In this document: positions 45,677 through 55,005 of the stretch, one piece after another | Numbering within the stretch: the first letter of the stretch is position 1 | Layout of the letters: every line of letters starts with the position of its first letter | NCBI GenBank assembly: GCA_029288365.1 | Contig: JARIHI010000001.1 | Location: 1-57,469 of the forward strand | Length of the DNA: 57,469 nucleotides | Source: Candidatus Saccharimonadota bacterium | Lineage (GTDB): Bacteria; Patescibacteriota; Saccharimonadia; Saccharimonadales; UBA4665 | Direction: 5' to 3' | Program-made: the position numbers and the translations under genes | The notes under the pieces: generated by a model | Database searches by the model: none | What the model was told of the DNA's origin: nothing | Seen by the model: the letters and a program-made list of their open reading frames with translations, nothing else

Positions 45677-47824
45677 TTATAACTTCTCCAGGGGAGCAAA
45701 AGCAGTGTTGAGTTTTTTGAGGCCTTTACCTTTGAAGAAAATGTTAGCGGTATCACCCTCCATCTCCACCACAGTACCCTCACCAAATACTTGATGCTTT
45801 ACCGCATCGCCCTCATGTAACTCCGGCACGTAGCGCGGTTCGTTAAGGTTCGGTGCAAATAAACTTTCGGTTGCAACCGGTGGCGTAAAGCCGAAGCTGG
45901 CGGTGTCATACTGGACTTGACCATCAACTTCGCTGAGGAATCGGCTAGGTGGATTGTGTTGCACACCTCCGTAGAGCATGCGTCCGGTAGCTGAAATAAG
46001 ATATAACTCTTCCCTGGCTCGTGTCATTCCTACGTAACACAGTCGGCGCTCTTCTTCCATTTCAGATTGATCATATAGTGCACGAGAATGCGGGAAAATC
46101 GTCTCTTCCATACCCACCATAAATACCACCGGGAACTCCAAGCCTTTAGCTGCATGAAGTGTCATAAGCGTCATAGCATCGCTGTTAAAATCAGCTTGGT
46201 CTACATCGCTGATTAGCGCTACTTCCTCTAAAAAGCCTTCCAGGCCGACATCTTGATACGATCCTGCTACACCAATGAGTTCCTTAACATTTTCCTGACG
46301 TGACTCACCCTGTGCTGTGCCATCATCCAGATAGCTCAGATAATCGATACGGCGCACCAATGAATCAATAAGTGCTGCCGGTGGAACTTCGTCCACTAGT
46401 TCACGCAGTGCAGTCAGCATGTCATTGAGTTCATACAAGGCTTTGCGAGCCCGTGGCGTAATATCGGTACATTCCATACTTTGTTGGAGTGCCTCAAGCA
46501 AAGTAAGGCTTGAAAGCCGTTGCCAAGCGAAAAACGTTTCTACTGATTTTGCACCAACACCCCGAGTCGGCACATTAACAATTCGCTCAAAACTAACCCT
46601 ATCTTCTGGCTGAAAAATAAGGCGCACATATGCCAGCAAATCTTTTATTTCTTTGCGATCATAAAACCGTGTACCCCCGACAATTTTATAAGGGATACCG
46701 TAGTGAATACATGTTTCTTCAATAGCCCGGCTTTGGGCGTTGGTACGATACAGCACAGCATAATCTTGATATTTTCTGATACCCCTATCGACTCCGTTGC
46801 GAACCCGCCGAACAATTGCTTCACCTTCGGCCCGTTCGTTCGAAAGCTGCAAAATCTGTACCGGCATACCCCCCTCAGCTGCTGTCCAGAGTTTTTTATC
46901 TGAACGTTGTTGGTTGCGCGTGATTACACCATGAGCAGCATCTAAAATATGCTTGGTGCTACGATAGTTTTGCTCCAATTTTATAATGGTGCAGTCTGGG
47001 TAATCTCGCTCAAAATTTAATATATTACGAAAATCTGCCCCTCGCCAGCTATAGATACTTTGCCAATCATCACCCACTACTGCGATATTTTTGTTCTGGT
47101 TTGTTACTAGTTTTACAAGCTTATATTGTGCAGCATTTGTATCCTGATATTCGTCAATCATGATGTATTTGAATTGGGTTTGCCATTTTGCCCGAATTTC
47201 CGGTTGCGTTTCGAGCATGTTGACCGTCCGTGCGATCAAATCATCAAAATCCAACGCTGCTGCATCACGAAGCGCCTGCTGGTACAAAGGAAACACTTGT
47301 GCAGCTGCTCTTTGGGCTGGGCTTGCCACCATATCGGTGTATTCTGCAGGTGTTATAAGGTCATTTTTAGCGCTACTAATGAGTCCCGATAGCGTACGGG
47401 CGGGAAAACTTTTTTCATCGATATGGAGCTGCTTGCTAGCTTGTTTGATAGCATTAATTCGATCTGATTCATCAAAAATCACAAAACTTCTCGGAATACC
47501 AATATGTTCGCCGTCTTGACGGAGTAAGCGCACGCAAATGGAGTGAAACGTGCCCATATAGGGCATAAAGCCACGATTTTCCGCGTGATCGCCCAGTAAC
47601 TTAGCGACGCGTTCACGCATTTCTTTGGCCGCCTTATTTGTAAATGTCACCGCCAAAATATTTGTTGGGTAAGCTTTCTTGGCAGCAATAATATATGCGA
47701 TACGATGTGTGAGAGTCTTGGTCTTGCCTGACCCTGCCCCAGCCTGAATAAGAAGTGGTCCTTCTGTTGTTTCAACTGCGCGCTTTTGTTCGTCGTTCAG
47801 CCCCTCAAAGAGATACTCATGCAT
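45677..47824 (-). CDS. uvrD: UvrD/PcrA-type DNA helicase
   Basis: The SF1A helicase motifs are complete: the Q motif LNDEQKRAV near 8, Walker A AGAGSGKT near 28, DEYQDTN near 225, GDDWQSIYSWRGA near 250, QNYRST near 285 and VFMVGMEE near 560. The 715-residue length is normal. It unwinds DNA in repair and removes proteins from DNA. The C-terminal extension contains a Tudor-like end (HQVFGEGTVVEMEG). Its 3' end faces the monooxygenase gene. Confidence 0.95.
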   Translation of the reverse strand: MHEYLFEGLNDEQKRAVETTEGPLLIQAGAGSGKTKTLTHRIAYIIAAKKAYPTNILAVTFTNKAAKEMRERVAKLLGDHAENRGFMPYMGTFHSICVRLLRQDGEHIGIPRSFVIFDESDRINAIKQASKQLHIDEKSFPARTLSGLISSAKNDLITPAEYTDMVASPAQRAAAQVFPLYQQALRDAAALDFDDLIARTVNMLETQPEIRAKWQTQFKYIMIDEYQDTNAAQYKLVKLVTNQNKNIAVVGDDWQSIYSWRGADFRNILNFERDYPDCTIIKLEQNYRSTKHILDAAHGVITRNQQRSDKKLWTAAEGGMPVQILQLSNERAEGEAIVRRVRNGVDRGIRKYQDYAVLYRTNAQSRAIEETCIHYGIPYKIVGGTRFYDRKEIKDLLAYVRLIFQPEDRVSFERIVNVPTRGVGAKSVETFFAWQRLSSLTLLEALQQSMECTDITPRARKALYELNDMLTALRELVDEVPPAALIDSLVRRIDYLSYLDDGTAQGESRQENVKELIGVAGSYQDVGLEGFLEEVALISDVDQADFNSDAMTLMTLHAAKGLEFPVVFMVGMEETIFPHSRALYDQSEMEEERRLCYVGMTRAREELYLISATGRMLYGGVQHNPPSRFLSEVDGQVQYDTASFGFTPPVATESLFAPNLNEPRYVPELHEGDAVKHQVFGEGTVVEMEGDTANIFFKGKGLKKLNTAFAPLEKL

Positions 47825-47868
47825 CGTCTTATTGTAGCAAAAAACTACCGTGCGATTCCTATATGCAC

Positions 47869-48606
47869 CTAGTAACTATCTTGGATAAAATCTGTCGGCG
47901 GAGTAACACCAACATCAAGCAAACCGGCATCAAGCGCAGCTAGCAGACTGATTACAATCAGTATTATCAGCACCACCACCAGAATAACTTCCTTGTAACG
48001 GCGTTTTTGTACTGCGTTAATTGGCACAAAAAATTGCTTATTGTTTATAAGAGCCTCTACTTCTGCTTGCTGCTTGTGTGCTTCGGCCTCCTGTTTTGAA
48101 GCCTTGGTTTGCTCTTCTTTTTTTGCCGTTGCTTCAGCGGCTGCTTCTGATATTTCACCAGTTTCTTCGTTTTTCGCGTTGTCAGATTCTGTAACCTCAT
48201 CTTGCGCTTGGTTGGACGGTTCATTTTCTTCAGGCATCACACTCTCGTCGCTTGTATCAGGCATATCACTATCTGCTTCATCTGGACTCACATCTGTATG
48301 CAGAGGCTCGATCCGATTTTTTTTGGGAGTTTCCATAATCATTTCCGAACCCTCGCCTGCGGTAGGTTCCTCGGTTGTACCTTGGTCTTTCGATGGCTGA
48401 TTCGTTCGCGAAACCATAGGGTCAGCGATATTGGGCTTATGGGTTACGATAACCGGTCTGCTACTAGCCGAAGGTATTGATTTGCCGGGGTGGGTTATAT
48501 CAAACACTTTTTGTGCTGGCTTGTTGCTTTTTTCTTCGGCCACCTTTGCTTGGTGGTGAATAATCTTTGCATCGACAGTTTTGGTAGCTTTCTTTTGCTG
48601 CTTCAT
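47869..48606 (-). CDS. Acidic protein with C-terminal membrane anchor
   Basis: The 245 residues contain a long Glu/Ala/Ser/Pro-rich low-complexity region (about 25-190) likely to be disordered, a basic stretch KRRYKE and one transmembrane helix (about 208-228) followed by a short hydrophilic end. The start overlaps the stop of tpiA (ATGA). It is probably a tail-anchored membrane protein. It is co-transcribed with the glycolytic genes, but I see no link in function. Confidence 0.55.
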   Translation of the reverse strand: MKQQKKATKTVDAKIIHHQAKVAEEKSNKPAQKVFDITHPGKSIPSASSRPVIVTHKPNIADPMVSRTNQPSKDQGTTEEPTAGEGSEMIMETPKKNRIEPLHTDVSPDEADSDMPDTSDESVMPEENEPSNQAQDEVTESDNAKNEETGEISEAAAEATAKKEEQTKASKQEAEAHKQQAEVEALINNKQFFVPINAVQKRRYKEVILVVVLIILIVISLLAALDAGLLDVGVTPPTDFIQDSY

Positions 48607-49391
48607 TGACCATGACTCTCACGGGCTACGGCATGGGCCGCCTCAACAATGCGGGTAAACTTATGATGTTGCAAACTAGCGCCTCCTACAAGCGCACCGT
48701 TACACTCCTTCAACTCTAGATACCCCCGAGCAGTGTGCTGATCCACACTTCCGCCGTACAATACACGTATTTTCTCGGCTGCTGCCTTACCATACAGTTC
48801 GGCAACTTGGCTACGGATAAAATTTATTTCTTTCTGAACATCGGCGGGTTTTGCCAACTCACCACCGAACGTACTAATAGCCCAAACCGGTTCATAAGCT
48901 ATGACTACGTTTTCTATATCTTCGCTAGTTAAATTACTTAGCGCTGTCGTTATTTGATCGTGCAATACCTGTTTGGTTTCGCCGAGTCGGCGCTCTTGTT
49001 GTGTTTCGCCTACGCATAGGATCGGTGAAATATCATTACGTACAGCCGCTGCTACTTTGTCACGGATAAGCTCCAACGATTCGTTAAAATACAGACGCCG
49101 TTCTGAGTGACCAACAATCACATATTGCACAAGGTGTCGAAGCATCGTAAAAGACACTTCCCCTGTGAACGCACCACTATCTTTATGATAAGCGTTCTGG
49201 GCAGCTAAACGAAATTTGCGATGGTCAATTTGCTGATGTAGTGGCTGCAAATGCACAAAACTCGGCGCTAATACTACTTCTACATCACGATATGCCTTGA
49301 GGCTTTTTTCCAGATGATGTACTAAAATACTAGCCTCATGAGTAGTGAGATTCATCTTCCAGTTCGCGGCAATTAAATATTCTTTTGTCAT
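48603..49391 (-). CDS. tpiA: Triosephosphate isomerase
   Basis: It interconverts dihydroxyacetone phosphate and glyceraldehyde 3-phosphate. The catalytic Lys is in NWKMN near 10, the His in VGHSERR near 95 and the Glu in YEPVWAI near 165; GGSV near 210 is the phosphate loop. The 262-residue length is normal. It belongs to a run with pgk and pyk, giving lower glycolysis in one stretch. Confidence 0.97.
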   Translation of the reverse strand: MTKEYLIAANWKMNLTTHEASILVHHLEKSLKAYRDVEVVLAPSFVHLQPLHQQIDHRKFRLAAQNAYHKDSGAFTGEVSFTMLRHLVQYVIVGHSERRLYFNESLELIRDKVAAAVRNDISPILCVGETQQERRLGETKQVLHDQITTALSNLTSEDIENVVIAYEPVWAISTFGGELAKPADVQKEINFIRSQVAELYGKAAAEKIRVLYGGSVDQHTARGYLELKECNGALVGGASLQHHKFTRIVEAAHAVARESHGQ

Positions 49392-49415
49392 AACGTATAT
49401 GCTTATTGTATCACT

Positions 49416-50708
49416 CTACTGGTGCTCCTTATCTTCTAGTGCAGCAACCCCGGGCAACGTACGTCCGCTCATCAACTCCAAACTAGCACCACCCCCTGTT
49501 GAGACATGATTAAAGGCCTGTACTAACTTTTGTTGCTCGATGTATCCAACTGTGTCACCGCCACCTACCACGGTAAAGGGCTTATGCCCAAACTCACCCA
49601 GCATAGCTTCAACTATTGTTTCAGTGCCGTGAGCAAATGGTCCGACTGCTCCTTGCAAGGCAGGCGTTTCTGTAACACCCATTGTACCGTTCCACACCAC
49701 CGTACGTGCTAGCTGCGTACCGCCAGCAACAAACGCCGCCGAAAACGGCCCAATGTCCAACAACATTTCATCTGCTTTCATGTGGCTGGACTCGCGAGGT
49801 GGTCGTTTTGGATAATTTTCAATGCTCGATATAACGTGCGCGCTCCAGTCTACTATCCGTGTGTGTACCTTGCTGTCTATAGCCCTGGCCGCTACGCCGT
49901 CGTGTGGCAAGTAAAAAATAAATTGACTTTCTTTGGCTTTAGCACGAGCCTTTTCCAAGATAGACTTAGCTAGAGGAATATCATCATGATCAACTAAGCT
50001 CTTCGCCATATCAATGCCTTCAGCTGCCAAAAATGTATTGGCCATTGCTCCGCCAACTGCTACAAAGTCAGCAATATCAATAAATTTTTGTAATATTTCA
50101 ATTTTATCGGATATTTTCGCACCGCCAATGATTGCCATCAATGGCCGTTCAGGCGCTTCCATAACCTTGGTGATAGTATCTACTTCCCGCTCCAAGAGCA
50201 GCCCTGCCACACTTGGCAAGTGGTGAGTAACCGCTTCGGTACTGGCGTGAGCCCGGTGTACCACGCCAAAACCATCTTGCACAAAAACATCAGCGAGCTT
50301 TGCCAAGCTAGCAGCAAAATTATCATCGTTTTCCTCTTCTTCTGCATGAAAACGTAAGTTTTCTAGCAGCAATACTTCTCCTGGCTGTAGCTTTTTGGCT
50401 ACTTTTTCTGCCTTTTCTCCTACGCAATCCTCTACGAATGATACTTCGCTTTCTAAAAGCTCATTCAAACGCTTTGCAACTGGCCATAAAGAAGCTTCAG
50501 GATTTGGCTTGCCGTCCGGCCTCCCCAAATGAGAACAAATAATCAATTTCGCGCCATGATCTAATAGATACCGAACCGTAGGTAATGATTGGTGGATCCG
50601 ATAATCGTCTGTTATCTTGCCGTTCGCGATGGGCACGTTGTAGTCAGCCCGCAGTAGTACGGTTTTACCCTTTACATTGATGTCACGGATCGTTTTTTTC
50701 GTAAACAC
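49416..50708 (-). CDS. pgk: Phosphoglycerate kinase
   Basis: It makes ATP from 1,3-bisphosphoglycerate. LRADYNVP near 20, SHLGRP near 58, GGAKISDKIE near 195 and the nucleotide-binding GGGDTVGY near 385 are all present. The sequence has 430 residues, somewhat longer than the usual 390-400, partly from a segment around 280-315. It lies 24 bases upstream of tpiA and probably shares its transcript. Confidence 0.97.
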   Translation of the reverse strand: MFTKKTIRDINVKGKTVLLRADYNVPIANGKITDDYRIHQSLPTVRYLLDHGAKLIICSHLGRPDGKPNPEASLWPVAKRLNELLESEVSFVEDCVGEKAEKVAKKLQPGEVLLLENLRFHAEEEENDDNFAASLAKLADVFVQDGFGVVHRAHASTEAVTHHLPSVAGLLLEREVDTITKVMEAPERPLMAIIGGAKISDKIEILQKFIDIADFVAVGGAMANTFLAAEGIDMAKSLVDHDDIPLAKSILEKARAKAKESQFIFYLPHDGVAARAIDSKVHTRIVDWSAHVISSIENYPKRPPRESSHMKADEMLLDIGPFSAAFVAGGTQLARTVVWNGTMGVTETPALQGAVGPFAHGTETIVEAMLGEFGHKPFTVVGGGDTVGYIEQQKLVQAFNHVSTGGGASLELMSGRTLPGVAALEDKEHQ

Positions 50709-50728
50709 AGTCCCACCCTTGGTTTTCT

Positions 50729-52165
50729 TTATTCTAGCATGCGCACTTTAATTGTGTCAGTCGTCCCCACTACTCCTGGCTGTCGGCCCGATGCTGTCAC
50801 TACAATATCTCCCTTGTGTAGCACCTTTTCTCGCCGCAACCATTCAGTCAATTTAGCAGCCGCTAATCTATCTGCAGGGCGCACATAGCTTTTGACGCTG
50901 TAAATTAAAGCAAGTTGTTGGGCAATCCGCTGGTCGTCAGTCACTGCAACTATCGGTATAAGAGGACGCCGAGCTGCAATCTGCAAAGCCGTTGCGCCAG
51001 ATTTCGTTTCAGCCACAATTGCCTTAGCTTGTATAGTTTCAGCTAGGTGAATAATACTGTTTGAAATTGCCGCTTGCCGTGAATGGTCGGCCTCAGTGGC
51101 AAATACCGCCTTAAGCGGTGCGTTTACTTCTGTATATCGTACAACTCGTTTCATGACCTGCACCGCCTCAAGCGGATATTTACCACTGGCTGTTTCATCG
51201 CTCAACATAACACAATCCGCGCCCACAATTACCGCTGTAGCCACATCAGACACTTCTGCCCGTGTCGGTTCTGGTGCCTCAGTCATGCTGCCCATCATCT
51301 GCGTAGCCACAATTGTCGGTTTAGCATACTGCAGCCCAAGTCCAATAATTTTACGCTGTACGATTGGCACTGACTCAGCCGGAGTTTCAACCGCCAGGTC
51401 ACCACGCGCGATCATTACCGCATCGGCTTCTTGCACAATAGCATCAATATTTTCAACCGCCGCTTTGGTTTCTATTTTAGCTATAATCTTGGCCGTGCTA
51501 CCCAGGTTTTTCAATCGTCGCCGAAGAGCCACGATGTCACTAGCAGTTTGTATAAAGCTCAAAGCCACATAATCAATATCCTGAGCCGACCCAAACGCGA
51601 TATCTTCTTTGTCTTTAGCCGTAATAATGTCGCCACCGAAGTCAGTATCCGGCAAGTTCATACCCTTGCGCTTAATTAAGATGCCGTCATTTTCGGCCCG
51701 TACATGTACTGCTCCGTTTTGTACGCTGGTAACTACGGTGCGCACTTTGCCGTCGTATATATACAGTCGTTCGCCCCTCTTTACTTTCTTTGCAAGATCG
51801 TACTGTATAGGAATATTGCCAGTTTTTTCATAATCTGCTTGATATGCAAATACTAGTGACTGCCCTGTTTGAACACTAATCACACCATCAAAATCACCCA
51901 GCCGGATTTTGGGACCTTGTAAATCTTGTATGATAGCCACGGGTTTACCGAGCGCTTTGCTGGCTTTACGTATCCATGTTATTTGGCGCTCGCGCTCGTC
52001 GTATGTACCATGGCTGAAATTCAAGCGTATACCATTAGCGCCAGCCTTGATCAAGTCGCATAGCGCCTCATAGGTATCGCTCGAAGGACCCACCGTTACC
52101 AAGATTTTCGTTCGTTTAAACTCTTCAAGTGGCACTCGAGGTGCTTTATGGGTTGTTGTTACCAC
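50729..52165 (-). CDS. pyk: Pyruvate kinase
   Basis: It converts phosphoenolpyruvate to pyruvate with ATP formation. RLNFSHG near 45, the metal and substrate segment KIIAKIET near 220, MIARGDLAVE near 255 and DETASGKYP near 318 are the family signatures. The 478 residues include the A, B and C domains; the extra phosphoenolpyruvate-domain found in Bacillus enzymes is absent. It begins the glycolytic run pyk-pgk-tpiA. Confidence 0.97.
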   Translation of the reverse strand: MVTTTHKAPRVPLEEFKRTKILVTVGPSSDTYEALCDLIKAGANGIRLNFSHGTYDERERQITWIRKASKALGKPVAIIQDLQGPKIRLGDFDGVISVQTGQSLVFAYQADYEKTGNIPIQYDLAKKVKRGERLYIYDGKVRTVVTSVQNGAVHVRAENDGILIKRKGMNLPDTDFGGDIITAKDKEDIAFGSAQDIDYVALSFIQTASDIVALRRRLKNLGSTAKIIAKIETKAAVENIDAIVQEADAVMIARGDLAVETPAESVPIVQRKIIGLGLQYAKPTIVATQMMGSMTEAPEPTRAEVSDVATAVIVGADCVMLSDETASGKYPLEAVQVMKRVVRYTEVNAPLKAVFATEADHSRQAAISNSIIHLAETIQAKAIVAETKSGATALQIAARRPLIPIVAVTDDQRIAQQLALIYSVKSYVRPADRLAAAKLTEWLRREKVLHKGDIVVTASGRQPGVVGTTDTIKVRMLE

Positions 52166-52226
52166 GTTTCTCCACCATTTCTTTCAGTGTCAGTATACCA
52201 CTGTAACCTCAAAATCGTAAGCAGTA

Positions 52227-52361
52227 TTATTCTACTGTACGCATCTCGGTTATGCGCTCTGTTTCCTCGCTTGGCTTATCAAATGTGGTAGCAGCTATCG
52301 ATACTAGCAACCCGCCCAATATAAAACCAATAATTCCATATAATAACGGCTTGGTTTCCAT
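52227..52361 (-). CDS. Small membrane protein, 44 residues
   Basis: GAGGAGGAT precedes the ATG at 52361, an excellent site. The protein has a hydrophobic helix (about 7-26, IIGFILGGLLVSIAA) and a hydrophilic C-terminal tail with acidic and Thr residues. It follows the DUF4396 gene by 12 bases, so both would be translated from one mRNA. Probably a small membrane subunit; function unknown. Confidence 0.7.
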   Translation of the reverse strand: METKPLLYGIIGFILGGLLVSIAATTFDKPSEETERITEMRTVE

Positions 52362-52373
52362 AACTATCCTCCT

Positions 52374-52829
52374 CTATGTATGTTTGTGATCTCCGTGATA
52401 TTTGTGCACCAGAGCATGCCCTTTACCCCGCTCTAATAAATACTTATTGACTGGTACTGCTGCCCAGAAGGCTACAAACAGCGAGAGTGCCAAGCTCAGC
52501 CAAAATATCGGATTTACCAATCCAGCGTTCATAGCCCCTGGCACAGCCATTATCACCGCGTTATCGACCACTTCCATAGTCAAGATCGATAGCGTATCTG
52601 CTGCTAATACTACTGTTAAGGCTGTCTTTGCGGGCAATTTTGCTTGTAATAGCGGCAAAATCGACAAGCTATACCCAAACAGAAATGCCAATCCGATAGA
52701 CATGCCTACCGTCGCCACGTTAGCCAAGCCCAGAATAGTGCCTATGATGAGTCCTGTTATTTCGCCAATTGCGCAACCCGTAAGACAGTGTAGCGTAGCG
52801 TTGATAGCCATAGAAGTAGTATGCGTCAT
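52374..52829 (-). CDS. DUF4396-type membrane protein
   Basis: Four or more hydrophobic segments are spread over 151 residues. The first contains LHCLTGCAIGEITGLIIG, the conserved Cys/His-bearing motif of DUF4396, and the C-terminus is His-rich (HALVHKYHGDHKH), possibly metal-binding. Metal transport or binding is a guess. It precedes the small membrane gene in the same operon. Confidence 0.75.
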   Translation of the reverse strand: MTHTTSMAINATLHCLTGCAIGEITGLIIGTILGLANVATVGMSIGLAFLFGYSLSILPLLQAKLPAKTALTVVLAADTLSILTMEVVDNAVIMAVPGAMNAGLVNPIFWLSLALSLFVAFWAAVPVNKYLLERGKGHALVHKYHGDHKHT

Positions 52830-52871
52830 ATCTAAAGTATATACTCACCGCGACGCATCCACCGAAACCAT

Positions 52872-52978
52872 AATCCCCAAGTATCACCATAGCTGATGAG
52901 ACTTGGGGATTGCCTTAAGATAACTAGAAGTTATACGGTTCACTCTGCGAGAGAGTGTAAGGCACCCCGTGATGGGTG
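52872..52978 (-). ncRNA. Hairpin-rich trailer of a GC-rich gene
   Basis: Just after the stop of the gene at 52982-53437 the minus strand can form CACCC/GGGTG (52963-52978), CACTCT/AGAGTG (52941-52957), TAACT/AGTTA (52921-52933), an outer GCCTTA/TAAGGC (52912-52963) that encloses the middle two, and an 11-bp perfect stem AATCCCCAAGT/ACTTGGGGATT (52872-52911). The outer stem overlaps the first hairpin by one base. It resembles a structured 3' end; no U-run is seen. Confidence 0.5.
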
Positions 52979-52981
52979 GAG

Positions 52982-53437
52982 CTAGGGAGCGACAGGTGCT
53001 GCGGGCCGAAGGAGTTCCTCCGGAATGTGCGACAGGCGCACGTTTCGCACGAACTCGTCCTGCAGGTCCAGCGCTCTCGCACGCAGCTTGGCCAGCTCCG
53101 CGTCGGTCACCTCGTGGCGCTCGCCATTCGGCAAGTCCATGAAGATCGTCCATCTCGGATCCATGCCCCTTCTGCGGGCCACCGGGTAGATGCCGAAGAC
53201 GAGGCAGATGGGGCCGCCGAGGAAGAGGCGCAGTCTGTTGTGCCGGATGTCGTACTCGGCTCGCACCGCGTCTCCGCTGAGACCCATGCTGTAGGCGTTG
53301 TTGAGCTGCCCGATGATCTTGATTCGATCATTTCTGACAGCTGCTTGCGCGGCCTTGTGCTGCTTGTTTCGTCGGATCGCGTAGATCCCGACAGTTGCCA
53401 GGATGAAGAATCCGACAAGCAAAGGAATGGGGGGCAC
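52982..53437 (-). CDS. GC-rich orphan membrane protein
   Basis: A GTG at 53437 is favoured because GGAAGGAG lies six bases before it; a GTG 18 codons upstream (53491) is weaker. The 151 residues include an N-terminal transmembrane helix (about 4-22), a basic turn (RRNKQHK), a second hydrophobic segment (about 70-85, GGPICLVFGIYPV) and a hydrophilic C-terminal half. Codons are G/C-ending, unlike the flanking genes. It has its own promoter (53509-53537) and a structured trailer. The reverse transcriptase gene lies just upstream. Function unknown. Confidence 0.65.
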   Translation of the reverse strand: MPPIPLLVGFFILATVGIYAIRRNKQHKAAQAAVRNDRIKIIGQLNNAYSMGLSGDAVRAEYDIRHNRLRLFLGGPICLVFGIYPVARRRGMDPRWTIFMDLPNGERHEVTDAELAKLRARALDLQDEFVRNVRLSHIPEELLRPAAPVAP

Positions 53438-53508
53438 TGTGTGCTCCTTCCATGTGTAGAGTCGCGACCAGTTAAGGCCACCTTGTGTCACCTCATGGTA
53501 ACTGTACT

Positions 53509-53537
53509 ATTATAGCATAGTTTGTCAAAAATTTCAA
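53509..53537 (-). promoter_or_regulatory. Sigma-70-type promoter of the GC-rich gene
   Basis: TTGAAA (53532-53537) and TATAAT (53509-53514) on the minus strand are 17 bases apart, in AT-rich DNA between the reverse transcriptase gene and the GC-rich gene. Confidence 0.6.
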
Positions 53538-53604
53538 TACTTTCTTATATAAAATTAAGTAAAAGTTAATTAAATAACACTTCTGGAGTTAGTTATAACA
53601 TGTT

Positions 53605-54612
53605 TTATACTTCAGAATTTGTATAAGAGGCAGTGTACGCCATGTCACGTTCCCAAGCTATGGTCTGTAACATCTGCGACAGATGATAAGCCTGAGCATG
53701 AGTACAAAGCCCCATATACGAACTAAGGTTATGTTTCGTAACTTTCGAGGTCATACGGCGGCGCGTTTTGGTACGCAACGTCACTACTTGTGGTCGCAGC
53801 ACATACCCAAGAAAATCTACCCCTTGTGGCCAAGAGCGGATTGTTACTTTTTTAGGATGCAAATCAAGCATCAAGTGTGTATGTAAAAATTGCCGAATCG
53901 GTGCAATGAGCGATAAAAGATAGGTTCGATCAGTTGAAACTACAACAAAATCATCACAATAACGAATATACTGTGCTACTCGCAAATGTTGCTTCACAAA
54001 CCAATCTAGTTCATGAAGATAAACATTGGCAAAAAGCTGACTTGTTATGTTACCAAGGGGAATACCCCGCCCTACCTCAGCACCATGACTAAGTAAAACT
54101 GTGCGGACGAGTTCCAGGATCGCCTCATCATGTACGTGGCGAGTTATGAGTCCCATAAGTATCTCGTGATCAATTGAAGCAAAGTACTTGCTGATATCAC
54201 ACTTCAGCACATACACCTTTTGCGTATTATTGCTGCTGGCACGGCGTAAAAACGTTTGTAATCTGTTAACGCCAGCATGAGTGCCCTTATTTTTTCGGCA
54301 CGAATAGCTGTCATAAATAAATCGTTGCTCAAAAGCCGGCTCAATTGCCGACACAATAGCCTGATGCATCAACCGATCTTGTACGGTTGCTTTGTGAATG
54401 CGGCGCTGCTTAGGATCATGAATTGTAAATATCCGATATGGCCCATGTTTGTATTGCCCGGAAAAAACTGCCTTATGCAGCTGCAAAATATTGGTTTCTA
54501 GGTCTTTTTGGTAGGCAATGACGTCCTTCCGTGAACTTTTTCCGCGTGAAAACTTTTGCCAAGCAGCTGTTAATGCTTTAATAGAGGTGATGTCTGTAAT
54601 GTCTGTGAGCAC
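53605..54612 (-). CDS. Reverse transcriptase of a diversity-generating retroelement
   Basis: It copies the template RNA with adenine infidelity. The core has FTIHDPKQRRI, DISKYFASID (motif A), LGNITSQLF near 186-194 and YIRYCDDF near 215-222 (motif C, with YCDD) and the DFLGYVL strand. The [IVL]GxxxSQ form of motif B is a hallmark of DGR reverse transcriptases; retron and group II enzymes have QGxxxSP. A GTG at 54612 gives 335 residues; a TTG at 54660 is an alternative. No maturase, endonuclease or integrase domain is present. The avd ORF abuts its 5' end on the other strand. Confidence 0.93.
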   Translation of the reverse strand: MLTDITDITSIKALTAAWQKFSRGKSSRKDVIAYQKDLETNILQLHKAVFSGQYKHGPYRIFTIHDPKQRRIHKATVQDRLMHQAIVSAIEPAFEQRFIYDSYSCRKNKGTHAGVNRLQTFLRRASSNNTQKVYVLKCDISKYFASIDHEILMGLITRHVHDEAILELVRTVLLSHGAEVGRGIPLGNITSQLFANVYLHELDWFVKQHLRVAQYIRYCDDFVVVSTDRTYLLSLIAPIRQFLHTHLMLDLHPKKVTIRSWPQGVDFLGYVLRPQVVTLRTKTRRRMTSKVTKHNLSSYMGLCTHAQAYHLSQMLQTIAWERDMAYTASYTNSEV

Positions 54613-54615
54613 TTT

Positions 54616-55005
54616 ATGAATTCTACTGTTTCTCCCCGCAAACCCCCAGTTCAATTTCAAAATGTCCCAATTATTGCCTGTACCTATCAGTTATACGGCT
54701 CATTTCATGAAACGCTGGTACTATTTCCGAAGTCCGAGCGATATAGCCTGGGCGCAACCTGTCAAAACGAAATACTTGAGCTTCTCAGGCTATGCTTGCG
54801 TGCTGCCGGAACGAGTCTTCATGAGGATAAAATTGCCTTCCTTAAAGAGGCCTCGGTGCATTTGGATAGTATCCGCCTGCTACTAAATCTCTGTAAAGAT
54901 TGTCGCTGCATCCCCAATCACACCTACCAACAACTTGACTCGACCTGCGCCGAGATCGGACGTATGCTGGGGGGTTGGTTAAAATCTATTTCGAGTAGTC
55001 CCTGA
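54616..55005 (+). CDS. avd: Avd-like DGR accessory protein (four-helix bundle)
   Basis: The 129-residue protein follows the Avd/four-helix-bundle pattern: YQLYGSFHETLVLFPKSERYSLG (about 24-46), a middle helix ending KIAFLKEASVHLDSIRLLLNLCKD (about 73-96), and EIGRMLGGWLKS (about 114-125). In known DGRs the Avd pentamer binds the reverse transcriptase and template RNA. The start at 54616 has no clear ribosome site, and the gene is opposite in strand to the reverse transcriptase, only three bases from its start. The last codons overlap the template repeat. Confidence 0.82.
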   Translation: MNSTVSPRKPPVQFQNVPIIACTYQLYGSFHETLVLFPKSERYSLGATCQNEILELLRLCLRAAGTSLHEDKIAFLKEASVHLDSIRLLLNLCKDCRCIPNHTYQQLDSTCAEIGRMLGGWLKSISSSP

